Shown here one piece after another: positions 23,801 to 33,300 of a stretch of DNA of 64,000 bases. This DNA comes from Prinsepia uniflora. Its lineage: Eukaryota > Streptophyta > Magnoliopsida > Rosales > Rosaceae. The notes beneath the pieces were generated by a model that worked only from the letters and a program-made list of their open reading frames with translations, did no database searches and was not told where the DNA came from. The position numbers and the translations under genes were made by a program. Each line of letters begins with the position of its first letter. Position 1 is the first letter of the stretch. The DNA is taken from NCBI GenBank assembly GCA_032719365.1, contig CM064875.1, positions 37,718,693-37,782,692 of the forward strand. The letters are read 5' to 3'.

Positions 23801-26800
23801 AGGATACCACCAGCGACCGGGCATTGACTTTTCCGAAACCTACAGCCCTGTGGTCAAGCCTACTACTATCCGCATTATCCTCCACCTGGCCGTGACTCAT
23901 GGTTGGCCTATCCGCCAGCTGGATGTCAACAACGCATTCCTCCAGGGAACTCTAAATGAGGATGTCTATATGGCCCAGCCAAAGGGGTTTGTTGACCCAC
24001 ATACACCTTCTTACGTGTGCAAGCTCAACAAAGCCCTATATGGTCTTAAACAGGCCCCTAGGGCCTGGTACCAGGAACTTCATGGGTTCTTACTTCAACA
24101 GGTTTTGTCACAATACTCTCTGATGCTTCTCTTTTTGTTCTTAAGCAGGGCTCCCAGGTACTCTACTTCTTAGTCTATGTGGATGACCTCATTCTTACTG
24201 GTAATGGCCCTCATCTTCTCACCACCTTCATTCAGCAACTGGCAGCCCGGTTTTCAGTCAAGGATCTCGGCCCTCTTCATTATTTCCTTGGGGTAGAAGT
24301 CATCCCCACCCCCACCGGACTTTTTCTCTCCCAACACCGATACATCCACGATCTCCTCACCATGGCTCGCATGAAGGGTGCTAAACCGGTTCCAACTCCT
24401 CTAGCTGTGGCACCACCTCTGATCCTACAGGATGGCTCCCCCCCGGCTGACTCCACCCTCTTTCGCCGCATTATTGGCAGCTTACAATACCTGAGCCTCA
24501 CTCGCCCAGACGTGTCCTATGCCACCAACAAGCTGTCTCAATTTATGCATGCCCCAACCGACACTCATTGGCAGGCCCTAAAACGAGTTCTCAGGTATCT
24601 AAGGGGCACTCTTCACTACGGTCTGCATCTACACAGCCAGTCCACGCATGATCTGAAGGCTGTCTCTCATGCTTTCCACACAGTAACAGCCTTTTCAGAT
24701 GCTGATTGGGCTGCTGATTGCGATGATCGGAAGTCCACCACAGCCTACTTAGTATATCTTGGTGGAAACCTCATTTCTTGGAGCTCCCGCAAGCAGAAGT
24801 CGGACTCCCGGTCCTCCACTGAAGAAGAATATCGGGCTGTAGCTTCTACTGCTGCAGAGCTACTTTGGGTCCAGTCCCTCATGAAGGAACTTGGTCTATC
24901 TCTCTCCGGGCCCCCCAATATCTCATGTGACAATATAGGCACAACCTTCTATTGTGCCAATCCGGCCTTGCACTCGCGTATGAAACATGTGGATATTGAC
25001 TTCCAGTTCGTCCGAGACCATGTCTCTCGTGGCCTCCTCACTGTCTCTCATGTGGCCACTGATGACCAGCTGGCTGATGCACTCACAAAGCCCTTACCCA
25101 GACCACGCTTTCAGCTCCTCCGAACCAAGATAGGAGTCGCAGATGGCTCCACCTTCTTGCGGGGGCGTGTTAAGGACTCTAAGTCAACGGAGGAGATTGC
25201 AGATCAATCTCCTCCTTAATATCTGCTCTTTCTAGTTTAGACACTTACCTAGTTAGGACTCTATTATTCTATACCTAGTTAGGACTCTACCTATTCTGTA
25301 TATATATTCTGCCTAGGCTGTACATCCAATTTAAGTGAATATAATATAAAACATTCCATACCTTATAACACTTACAAATGAAATTGTGGGTTTCACAAAA
25401 TAATAATTGCCCCTAAAAGTCGAAAATGAAAGTAGGAACAAACATTTCTTACATCCCTCTTCGAGCTGGAACAAATAAGTCAAAGATTTCTAGCTTGGAA
25501 TACATCCAAAAATAAACCCAGCCAAAATAGGATGGAGCTTACCATACAATAAAGGGTGAAATTCTCACCATATATAAAAAAAAATAAATAAAAATCACAA
25601 CACTCAGCAAGCTTAGAACTAAATTCAACCCAAAGCCCAAGACGCTAATAAATTGTAATATTTAAACTTGAAACTCCTGATGTGGGATCTAATAATTTGT
25701 TAAAAAAAAATCATCTATAAAATATAACTCATTATTTGTGATTTTTCAATAATTGTTTTGCACAATCCGACCCACTAAACCTTAATTTCAGGCTTCGCTC
25801 AGCAAAACACCTACATTGTTTGTATTGAAAGGACGAGCAACATAAACCTTCTTATCAACAATGGCAACATAATCATTCCCAGAAATTCTATGTTGCATAA
25901 AAGAAGCAAAATTACCTAAGTTAATTACCCCAAAAGGCTACAGAATTCTCAGTTTCCGTACAAGTTAGGTAATCCAACAAAAAATGAGAGGATCCTGAAA
26001 ACTAGTTATAGAATTACATTTTTTCAGACAGCAAGAGAGAATGAAAGCTAAAAAGCTGCACAAATGCAAAAGGATTTATAGGATACCTGATCAAAGTCCA
26101 CAAGGAGAAGCCTGCCAACACCTGATCGCAAAAGCATCGATGCAGCATGACTTCCAACTCCTCCAAGACCAATGACCACAATATAGGATGCAGTCACCTT
26201 TTTTTGAGGCTCGAGTCCAAAGAATTGAACGTTCCTAATGGACCAAACGGCAGCCAGCATAGCTATGTCAGCCATACCAGAATATCCTATCTAATAAAAA
26301 AGTTCCACAAATTCCCTCCCTCAAGCTGACTCCAGAAACAATCACTTTGTGCACAAACACGGAAAAAAGCTAGATATGTATTCATAATGTATGATACCTA
26401 TAATTTCAATAGATGAAGAAATTTAAATAAACAAACCATATTCTTCACTTTAACCTTGAAATAAAAACTAGGTTTTACTAACATTGATGACAAGCTGCTG
26501 AAATATATATTTAAAGCTTCCAGCAAACTCTATGTATCATTAACTACTCTTATTTTCCTCAGTGGTAAAATATCCTGCTCTAGAAAACTTCAAGTTTTAC
26601 ATTTTTAATGTTAATTTTTTTTCTCCACATGAACCATTAACTTTGAAGAAAAAATTAGCATGTTATTTGCAATTTTAAGGGTTTCATTTGCATATAAATG
26701 TTCTTTAATTATTATTTTTTCCTTCATTAAAAACTTAGAGCATGATGAGATAGGCAATGTTTTAATCTTAAAGTTTCCACAAATGCTTATACAACTGAGG

Positions 26801-28094
26801 GGTCTTATCTAATAACATTTGTGATTTTTTAACTTCTAAGTACATGTGTATTAATTAATATAAATTCCAATAGAAGATAATATACCTCGTTAGTTGTTCA
26901 GAAACTATCTCATCACTTACAAGGTCTAGGCCAGCCACCCTGCTATTTCCATTCCTAGCAACTGCACAACAATTTGTAGGTGTCTTGGATACACTCCCTT
27001 TTCCTGATAACAATAAAAATAAATAAACATTCCGCACAAACTTTCTAAGAGAAAATTGGGGTGAGACAACTAGAATGTGACATAAAACCAATGAATGTGG
27101 TAACAAAACAGCTGCAATCTACATAGACTACATTATGACAAGTATATTCCAGTTGTGCATGCCATGTTATAAAGTATACGACTTTTCCAGTTATGCATGT
27201 TATAAACAAGTATATTCAAGTTATCCATGCTAAGTCCTTTGAGTTGTGCGGCTTGTGCCGATATTTCAACTTTTCTAGAAACAAGAAGATTTTTTCACCA
27301 TAAATGTCTTGATTTTGAATATCTACTAGCTCAATGAGAAGCCTCATTACCAAGGGGTTTCCACCGAGACACTTCAGTTTAAGTACTTTCCTTCTCCCTT
27401 AAGGGCTTCACAATGAAGTAATCTTATTAGTACCACAAACTTCTACTATACAAGGTTCTTAAAATTTACCAATATGTCGACAAATAATAACTTCATGCCG
27501 AATAAGGCAATCCCCAGTCATATGCACCCAAAAAACATGCATGTGCTATGAATTGCAATGACACATCTTAATTGAAGATTTACATATAAGTTGACTATCA
27601 CTCAGTCCTGTGCAGAGTAAAGTGAAAACTCAGACACATGTTACCTGCAACCCATTTCAGGTAAAGGCCAAGTGTGTATATTTCAGATAAAGGCTAAGTT
27701 TGTATATTTAATATGCAATAAGTTGAACAATGAAACAAACAAAAAAAAAAAAGGCTTTTCCTTTGCAACCTAAATAAGTTGGGTAACTTACTACTCAATT
27801 CAACTCCCATTTCATCTAATTTTTTCGCAGTCCTTCTGCAGAAAAAAAGTACATAAGCAACACCGTCACTCCGCCAAAGCCACCTTACCAGTGAGTATCA
27901 AATCAAATAATAGCATGGTACTCATATCATATTCAATCATCAAGGCAGTGAGCACCTACGAATACAATAAGCTTACTGTTACGGAAGCAAACTCAAGTAA
28001 CTGACCTTGGTCGCCTCAAGAGAAAGATGGTGGAAACAGAACCTAGCAGAGCTCCGACTCCCACCAATGCCAAGTATTTTGTTCTCTCCTCCAT
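11754..28094 (-). CDS. tRNA threonylcarbamoyladenosine dehydratase-like protein (TcdA/CsdL, ThiF/E1 fold), complete
   Basis: Eleven exons on the minus strand: complement(join(11754-11867, 12458-12515, 12704-12828, 13536-13751, 13990-14124, 14536-14670, 20461-20673, 26087-26234, 26886-27003, 27792-27835, 28006-28094)); 1395 bp, 464 residues plus stop, every junction GT..AG and in phase. The family uses ATP to convert t6A37 of ANN-decoding tRNAs to the cyclic form. Seen: residues 6-24 hydrophobic then RRPR, a likely N-terminal membrane anchor as in the yeast mitochondrial-outer-membrane homologues; ATP-binding loop GLGGVGS from residue 106; [34 protein letters not shown] near residue 200; [18 protein letters not shown] and [16 protein letters not shown], all typical. 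Length fits plant homologues. Introns of 5.4 and 5.8 kb contain Copia elements 3 and 2. UBA5-type E1 enzymes share the fold, but the ADPTRI and DPLSR blocks favour TcdA. Confidence 0.92.
12458..12515 (-). CDS. TcdA-like exon 10 (58 bp)
   Basis: Encodes [19 protein letters not shown]. Acceptor CATTCCAG|GTGG, donor AACGAG|GTATCT. Found by splice-phase reading; it is too short for an ORF scan. Confidence 0.9.
12704..12828 (-). CDS. TcdA-like exon 9
   Basis: Encodes [20 protein letters not shown] to [10 protein letters not shown] plus a split Arg codon. Acceptor GACACAG|GTAG, donor GTGAG|GTACAG. Confidence 0.9.
12829..13535 (-). other. TcdA-like intron 8
   Basis: AT-rich intron. No repeat or coding segment recognised. 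Confidence 0.6.
13536..13751 (-). CDS. TcdA-like exon 8
   Basis: 72 codons from [20 protein letters not shown] and [14 protein letters not shown] to LYGTNLQVQ. Acceptor GATTTCAG|GTAG, donor [21 protein letters not shown] is conserved in the family. Confidence 0.92.
13990..14124 (-). CDS. TcdA-like exon 7
   Basis: 45 codons with [20 protein letters not shown] and a Glu-rich [10 protein letters not shown] end. Acceptor TTTTCAG|GTAC, donor TATCAA|GTAATG. Confidence 0.9.
14536..14670 (-). CDS. TcdA-like exon 6
   Basis: 45 codons in phase 0 with [19 protein letters not shown], the [11 protein letters not shown] block and NDPLSRA. Acceptor TGTAATAG|GTGG, donor GAGCT|GTAACG. Confidence 0.93.
14671..15414 (-). 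other. TcdA-like intron 5, part downstream of Copia element 2
   Basis: AT-rich intronic DNA on the exon 6 side of the insertion. I see no further element. Confidence 0.6.
15415..15649 (-). repeat. Copia element 2, 3' LTR
   Basis: 235 bp. On the element strand it starts TAATAATGATTCCCC and ends ACCTCTTTA. It lacks a 25-bp insert present in the other LTR. Confidence 0.92.
15610..18440 (-). pseudogene. Copia integrase-RT-RNase H remnant, element 2
   Basis: Integrase core is in two frames. The second catalytic Asp codon is TAT (18165-18167), giving YTYGGGEF in place of YTDGGGEF, while the Glu in AERRHRH remains. After the Pro-rich linker a TAG lies at 17125-17127 (KHP*WRAAM). RT follows with NKWVFLIKR and [12 protein letters not shown], then TAG for Trp at 16852-16854; YVDD is present near 16572. 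RNase H at 15610-16284 has SDADWAGD and STEAEYRA, but LAYALTKPL for LADALTKPL and no normal QLLRTK tail. Confidence 0.88.
18364..19923 (-). pseudogene. Copia gag-protease-integrase N-terminus, element 2
   Basis: Open 519-codon frame from ATG at 19923. Gag core [20 protein letters not shown], then [16 protein letters not shown], zinc knuckle [14 protein letters not shown] at about residues 285-298, protease [12 protein letters not shown] at about 330-341, and the start of the integrase zinc domain (LWHRCLGHP). The frame is lost near 18440, before the CxxC pair is completed normally. It is the best-preserved gag-protease of the three elements; the downstream pol is separate and damaged. Confidence 0.9.
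19990..20249 (-). repeat. Copia element 2, 5' LTR
   Basis: 260 bp. Compared with the 3' LTR it has 25 extra bases (AGGAAATCAGAGACGTAGACT region) beside repeated TAGACTAGGAA motifs, a slippage or unequal-exchange difference. Confidence 0.92.
20461..20673 (-). CDS. TcdA-like exon 5, between two Copia elements
   Basis: 71 codons in phase 0, from [18 protein letters not shown] through [19 protein letters not shown] to DCIDNIDTK. Acceptor GTTATAAG|GT, donor ACGAAG|GTACC. Copia element 2 ends 211 bp below it and element 3 starts 165 bp above it, with their 5' LTRs facing the exon. Confidence 0.93.
20839..21088 (+). repeat. Copia element 3, 5' LTR
   Basis: 250 bp, TGTTAAGGACTC...CCTTATA. Carries four copies of a 25-bp unit (ACCTAGTTAGGACTCTATTA type, 20929-21015), two more than the 3' LTR. 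Confidence 0.94.
21145..25219 (+). pseudogene. Copia gag-pol polyprotein remnant, element 3
   Basis: ATG at 21145. Gag is open to a TGA at 21526-21528 that replaces a Trp codon, then continues in the same frame. Between NAAHTS and the integrase side (YHGPDE) about 90 codons are missing, removing the zinc knuckle and the protease DSG site. The integrase has LWHRRLGHP...[25 protein letters not shown] (catalytic Asp to Asn, codon 22624-22626) and the Glu of AERRHRH. The frame shifts at the poly-C/Pro-rich linker (about 23458-23475) and again near 24100. RT shows [41 protein letters not shown] and YVDD (24174-24185). RNase H ([30 protein letters not shown]) is intact to 25219. Confidence 0.93.
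23457..23476 (+). repeat. Poly-C tract in element 3 linker
   Basis: A C-run in the codons for the Pro-rich integrase-RT linker. The reading frame changes across it, which fits replication slippage (or sequence error). Confidence 0.75.
25168..25367 (+). repeat. Copia element 3, 3' LTR
   Basis: 200 bp with two copies of the 25-bp unit. The RNase H frame runs on into its first 50 bp before stopping at 25219. Confidence 0.94.
25373..26086 (-). other. TcdA-like intron 4, part upstream of Copia element 3
   Basis: AT-rich intron. No additional element or exon recognised. Confidence 0.6.
26087..26234 (-). CDS. TcdA-like exon 4 (ATP-binding loop)
   Basis: Encodes [17 protein letters not shown], the GLGGVGS loop and LLLVDFDQ. 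Acceptor CCATTAG|GAAC, donor GATCAG|GTATCC. The intron after it holds Copia element 3. Confidence 0.93.
26235..26885 (-). other. TcdA-like intron 3
   Basis: AT-rich, no coding segment or repeat seen. Confidence 0.6.
26886..27003 (-). CDS. TcdA-like exon 3
   Basis: Encodes [17 protein letters not shown] to [10 protein letters not shown]. Acceptor GTTATCAG|GA, donor ACGAG|GTATA. The [10 protein letters not shown] block precedes the Rossmann fold in plant homologues. Confidence 0.88.
27004..27791 (-). other. TcdA-like intron 2
   Basis: Contains imperfect local repeats (CAAGTATATTCCAGTTGTGCATG near 27139 and CAAGTATATTCAAGTTATCCATG near 27208; CAGGTAAAGGCCAAGTGTGTAT and CAGATAAAGGCTAAGTTTGTAT near 27658). 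No gene. Confidence 0.6.
27792..27835 (-). CDS. TcdA-like exon 2 (44 bp)
   Basis: Encodes [14 protein letters not shown]. Acceptor TTCTGCAG|AAGG, donor GAGTA|GTAAGT. A micro-exon supported by phase on both sides. Confidence 0.85.
28006..28094 (-). CDS. TcdA-like exon 1 (start codon)
   Basis: ATG at 28094-28092. Encodes [20 protein letters not shown] and the rest of the predicted membrane anchor, ending in RRP plus a split Arg codon. The donor is CAAG|GTCAG. The first in-frame ATG, followed by the anchor helix and preceded by a pyrimidine-rich leader, supports this start. Confidence 0.88.
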
Positions 28095-28620
28095 TTTTCT
28101 CGCCCTCCCTCCAACCTTTTACTTTTTCCTTTGATTTTCTCGGTCCCAAACAGGCTTAGTAGCCGTGACTGCAGTGAGTGTGTGTCTGTGGGTGTGTGAG
28201 GGTTTTCAATTTCACATTCCAGTTGGCGGGGACAGGGTTTTACGCTCTGCAACCTCCTCTATCCGGGTTGACAAATCAAGTCTACCCGACCCGACTTCAA
28301 CGGGTTAGGCCAGTAACTGGGCCTTGCAGGTTGCAAGTTCAAACTCATAGTTGGTACTGGTGCTGCGCCGAATTCGCAAAAAATAGGAAACTGTCGACTT
28401 TAGTTTCGACTTGAGATTTTTCTTAAAAATACCGTTATCTTGAATTTTTCAACTATACTACTTAATTACCCTATTTTGCTTGAAATGCGGACGTATGGAT
28501 CACACGGGGGGCTATTTTTGTCTTAGCAGTTAGTGGTTGATGGTGTGGAAGCTTTTGGACATTTAAAAACTTTGGTCAAGGACATTTTAGTATTTCTCTA
28601 GGTGGGAGTTCGAAGGGGAC
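28095..28620 (-). promoter_or_regulatory. 5' region of the TcdA-like gene
   Basis: Directly upstream of the minus-strand start codon is a purine-rich (minus strand) leader, GGAGGGCGAGAAAA just before the ATG, consistent with a 5' UTR. No certain TATA box was identified. Sequence beyond about 28430 grades into degenerate LINE DNA. Confidence 0.4.
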
Positions 28621-29689
28621 GGTGTCCGTACTAGGGCCAAGGGCTAAGGGGCTTGTTGCTGCAAAGCCTCATTTGCTAATAAGAATTGGGACAATGAGGA
28701 GCTTTGTTCAAGCCTATGCCGAGCCTACTATTGAGGTCATGGGTAGGGAGGTGCTTGTGGGGGTTTTTTCTGGGTTACGAGGCGACGCCAAATAAGGGAA
28801 CATGTTGTTGTGCCGAGTGCAGAGACATGGGTTCTGGGGCTGGGCGCCTTATCTAATGTGATAGGGGCACTATGGATGGTGGAAAACCGACATGGAGATC
28901 TTACTGTGAATCGTAGGGAAGGTAAACAACTAGTGGGCTTATTAGAGTGGGGGTTGATGCGTTAATGAGTGAATATGGGGGTGCAACGGGGTGGCTATTG
29001 CAACGGGTGGTCCTGTCTAGTGATCTTCAGAGAAATGGACAGGCCCGAGGGTCGTACAGGGGGGGGGATCTCGATCGAAATCCAGTCCCCAAATGAGGAA
29101 GGATGTGGTGCAGCTTACTAGGCCTATTGGCAAGTGTGGTTCTGCTTTTTCCAAATCGATAGTTCTTGCTTCAAAAGTGATGGGGTCGTCAGACATGACC
29201 CATCACAAACAATGAGTATTTTATGCTGGAATGTCTGTGGCCTTGGTGGTTCACGGACTCAAAGAGCCTTGCGATTTTTCTTCAAGGCTAAGAAATCAGG
29301 CCTTTTATATCTTACAGAGACCAAAATGAACGTTAGTCATATGGAGAGGATCAAACTTCAACTAAAAGTTGCAAGGGGGTTTTATGTTGAGAGAGTAGAG
29401 TGGGTTTATCGAGGGCTTTGGCAGCACATGGTACTGAGGTGGTTATTCGTTTGTCTTCTGTGGGTCATATCGATGCTTTTGTGAAAGGAAGATGATCAGA
29501 GTTTTTGTTCACAGGTTTTATGGCCACCCAGTGGTTCAAGGGCGGTGTTTTTCTTGGGAGTTACTACGGAAGCTGAATTATGATCTAGGGTGTCCCTAGT
29601 TGGTGGATGGTGATTTTAATGAGGTTGAGCATAGACGGCGACGATTGAGACCTCATAATTAGATTTGTGAAAATTTATTTCAGCCCTTG

Positions 29690-30017
29690 TGTTAAGACCC
29701 GACCCTCCTCGATCAGGACCCGACTTATCTAGCATGATATTGTTCGCTTTGGGCCTCCCCACCCTCACAGTTTTGTTTTTGGGAGCTCACGATGCAACTT
29801 CTCAGTGGGTCACTCATCATGGAATTGCACCAGCCTCAACTCGCTTTAACTTTGGAGTTCCAACCGAACCCAAAGCCACTGAGCTCCCAAAAGGCCTCGT
29901 GCTAGATAGGTGTGTGCCTACACCTTTAAGGCACACCACCATTCCCCTCCCAGACCATTCCCCCCCTCGTAGGAATATGGGATCATTCATTGTTCCCTCC
30001 AGGACACGGGTCTTACA
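29690..30017 (-). repeat. TRIM left LTR
   Basis: 328 bp: a 100-bp arm (29690-29789, ending GGAGCTCA), a 90-bp 5S-like core (29790-29879), then a 138-bp tail ending GGGTCTTACA. Confidence 0.82.
29791..29860 (-). other. 5S rRNA-like segment in TRIM left LTR
   Basis: On the minus strand it contains GAACTCCAAAGTTAAAGCG and ATGAGTGACCCACTGAGAAG, diverged copies of the 5S gene internal promoter (box A AGTTAAGC; box C GATGGGTGACC). It is not a complete 5S gene. Confidence 0.75.
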
Positions 30018-30088
30018 ATTTACCCGCCTTTGGGCCCAGCGTCCTCGCTGGCATACTTTTCGGTCGGGGTTTGGCTTTAATACAATTC

Positions 30089-30377
30089 TGTCATGACTCG
30101 ACTCTCCTCAGTCAAGACTCGACTCATCTAGCACGATATTATCTGCTTTGGGCCTCCTTGCCCTCACAGTTTTGTTTTTAGGAGCTCATTGGCTTTGGAT
30201 TCCGAGTGAACTCCAAAGTTAAGCGAGTTGAGGTTGGTACAATTTCATGATGGGTGACCACCTAGGAAGTTGCACCATGAGCTCCCGAAAATAATACCGT
30301 GAGGGCAAGGAGGCCCAAAGCGGACAATATCTTGCTAGATGAGTCGGGTCCTGACCGAGGAGGGTCGGGTCCTGACA
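30089..30377 (-). repeat. TRIM right LTR, folded back
   Basis: 289 bp: a 100-bp arm (30089-30188), an 89-bp 5S-like core in the orientation opposite to the left LTR, then the same 100-bp arm inverted (30278-30377). Arms meet the core at GGAGCTCA and TGAGCTCC. Confidence 0.85.
30208..30270 (+). other. 5S rRNA-like segment in TRIM right LTR
   Basis: GAACTCCAAAGTTAAGCG at 30208 and GATGGGTGACCACCTAGGAA at 30249 match the 5S internal control region closely (box A and box C). The orientation is opposite to that in the left LTR. The first half of a 5S gene is not recognisable. Confidence 0.85.
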
Positions 30378-33300
30378 CCTTGAGGATTGTGTTCTTCAAT
30401 CTCTACCTTTCTGAGGGCATGCCTTTACATAGCCAAATAGATGGAATGGTGAAGGTAATGCTAGGGTATGTTTGGATCAAGGTTTGGTTAATGAGCCCTT
30501 TCGTCAATTATTTTCTGCTCGTCTCACGTTCCACCTTAATTCTTGGGCCTCCGAGCATTTGCTTATCTAGTTTCGGCTACACAATAGCTCTAACCATTGA
30601 CGTCCCCATGCGAATTTCTTCATTGAGGCTGCTTAGACAAAGGTTGAGGGAAGTAGGGATGTGATTGCTCGGCCCTGAGGGGAGAATCCAGGCCTAGTAA
30701 CTACCAAGTTTGATGGTTGCAAGTTTTCCCTGTGTCAGTGGAATAGACACATTGTGGATAAAGTGCCTCGTCAAATAAAAGCTCTAGTCATATAGAGGAT
30801 TTCAGTAATCCTTTCCCCATTGCCGCTAACCTCTCGGCTCAAAGGAAGTTGGCTAGGGATTTGGATGCTTTGTTAGTCCAGAAGGAGCTAATTTGGAAGT
30901 AGCATTTGAGAATTTATTAGCTCGAGGAGGGGGACCGTAATACCAAATTCTTCCATTGGACTACTAAGAAGTGGGGGCGTAGGAATTATCTGCAGGGGGT
31001 GCTTGGTTCGAATAATCTATGTCAGACATATGATGAGGGTGTTGTGAAGGTATTCGTGTCTTATTTTTGTCAGCTGTTTAGTAGCCATAATCCTACATCC
31101 ATTGAGGGTTTGGTCTTGCTGTTGAAACCAGGGTTCATCTTGTGATAATACGGCACTGGATGCTGCCTTTACCCGTGTACAACTTGAGGGTGCTCTCTTT
31201 TAAATGTTCCCAACTAAGGCTCCGGGAGTGGATGGTATGTGTGCTCTGTTTTATCAAAAAGTACTGGGATATCATTGGTGATGATGTGGTGGGTTTCTGT
31301 TTGGATGTGCTTAATGATTGGGTAAGTATTCATTCTATTAATTAGACTTTCATTTCTCGCATCCCTAAGGTGGACTACCCTACCCGTGTTACTGAGTATA
31401 GACTCGTAGCCCCTTTTCGAGTTACCTATAAAATCATATCGAAGACTATTATTAATCATATGAAAGAATTGTGATGCGTATGGTTATTTTTTTATTATCA
31501 AACTACCTTTGTCCTGTCGAGGTTAATTACAGATAACATTATTGCTGCTTTTGAGAGTATACATGCTATTAGGATGCGTGGTTATAGTGATCCGAAGAAG
31601 ATGTTTCTAAAACTTGATATGTCTAAAGCTTATGATCATGTAGAATGGATCTTTTTAGAGCAGATGATGCAGTAGCTTACATTCTCTACCAAATTTATAC
31701 GGCTTCTTGTGGACTGTGTTTCTATAGTGAGTTATTCAATTCAAGTTCGAGGACAGGTTGTGCGACATATTGAACTAACCCGGGGGTTGCGTCAAGGTAA
31801 TCCGTTGACCATGTATCTTTTTCTGATTTGTGCCGAAGGTTTTTCTACTTTACTCTCATAGGCATAAAGCTGCAAGTCTCTCTATGGTTCGGTTTCTTAG
31901 GGGGCTCCACCATCACGCCCCTTTTGCTTTGTAGATGATAGCCTTTTATTCTGTAATGCACAGCTCCTGGAATACTACCAGCTTCTGTCACTTATGAAAC
32001 AATATGAGCGGGTTTTAGGTTAGTTTATTAATTTTGACAAATCAGATGCTTGTTTTAGCCCTTCCAATGATCTTATTTTGTAGTGATTAATCTCAAATTT
32101 GTTGGGTATCCAAATTGTGGATTGTCACGAAAGTTATCTAGGTTTACCAACGGTCTCGTCCAACAATAAACATGTTATGTTTTGCTCAGGCTCTTCCCAC
32201 ATAAACTATGAGTGTTTTCTAGCATCCAAAGTCCCTATACCATCATCTTTTGACCCTGATGTCTAGGTATTGGTGTGGGGAAGTTGTCAAGCGGAGTGTA
32301 CATTGGTTGAAATAGCAAACCCTATGTAGTCCAAAATTTAAGGGAGTGCTAGGGTTTAAAAATTTTGAAATTTTTAATCAGGCTATGATTGCTAAACAAG
32401 GATGGTGATTGTTTGGAGTTTCCTGATTCTTTGGTGGGACGCATGCTTAAGGCACACCATTTTTCGACTGGGGGTTTTATGGATTCTGATCTGGGACCAG
32501 ACCCGTCGTGTGTTTGAAGGGATCTTGTGGGGTCATAAGGTGATTAAGAATGAGCTTATTTGCCGGATTGGTATGAGTGAACATGTATGGGTTTTTGGTG
32601 ATAAGTGGATCCCATGACCCTGTAATTTTCATCATATTATGAATATAGGTCTTGTTGTGGAGGCTCGATGGTGTCTTTTTTAATACCCGAGGGTGGGTGG
32701 AAGGTTGGACAATTACAACAGTCGTTTTGTCTGGAGGATATAGCAACTATACTTTCTATTCCTCTCAGTTCCACTCTTCTTTTCTCTTATGGTAGATATT
32801 AGTTCTACAAGAAAGATGGCCAGTATTTGGTCAAGTCTCGCCACCATGTTCCCCTCTCACTAATGGATCCCTCAGTTAGTAACCATAGGGAATGTTCGTC
32901 CATGGAGAATGCTGAGGCATTTTGGAGAAAACTATGGAAGCTTAATGCTCAGGATAAGCTCAAGATTTTTGATTGGAGAGCTACCTTGGAAATCCTCCCT
33001 ACTTCCCTGAATCGTTTTGCCTGTAAGGTTGTTGTGACTTGGATTTGTTTTCGGCGTGGTAAAAAATTGGAGGATGGGCTTCATGCTATTTAGGATTGCA
33101 AGTTTAGTCAAAGGTTTTGGCTGGTAACTAATCTCCCTCTGGAGAAACTATTTGTGCATGGGCGTTCTATTGAGCTATTGAAGTCTACTATGAAAAATTT
33201 ATCTCAAACGAATCTTGAGAAATTTCTTTATATTTTCTCATATGCTTGTAATTCCCGTAATAAGACTCTTCATGGTAGATTAATTAAGAATGGGGAGGAA

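Larger units (their letters stand above)
20839..25367 (+). mobile_element. Ty1/Copia LTR retrotransposon, element 3 (decayed)
   Basis: LTRs 20839-21088 and 25168-25367; perfect 5-bp target duplication ACACT at 20834-20838 and 25368-25372. Primer binding site TGGTATTAGAGC at 21089-21100. The purine tract GCGGGGGCG precedes the 3' LTR. It is inserted antisense in intron 4 of the TcdA-like gene. Homologous to elements 1 and 2. Confidence 0.95.
29690..30377 (-). mobile_element. Cassandra-like TRIM retrotransposon with 5S rRNA-derived LTRs
   Basis: 688 bp bounded by a perfect target duplication CCTTG (29685-29689 and 30378-30382), inserted in the LINE. Two LTR-like ends (29690-30017 and 30089-30377), both TG...CA, enclose about 70 bp. 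The internal segment next to the right LTR, GGCTTTAATACAA, is a decayed complement of a Met-tRNA primer site (TTGGTATCAGAGCC), implying minus orientation. No coding capacity. Both ends carry 5S rRNA-like boxes, the hallmark of Cassandra TRIMs (established knowledge); assignment to Cassandra itself is inferred. Confidence 0.85.

Noticed and set aside
30208..30270. A functional 5S rRNA gene
   Set aside because: Only the 3' half with the internal promoter boxes is recognisable, and it is embedded in a TRIM LTR.
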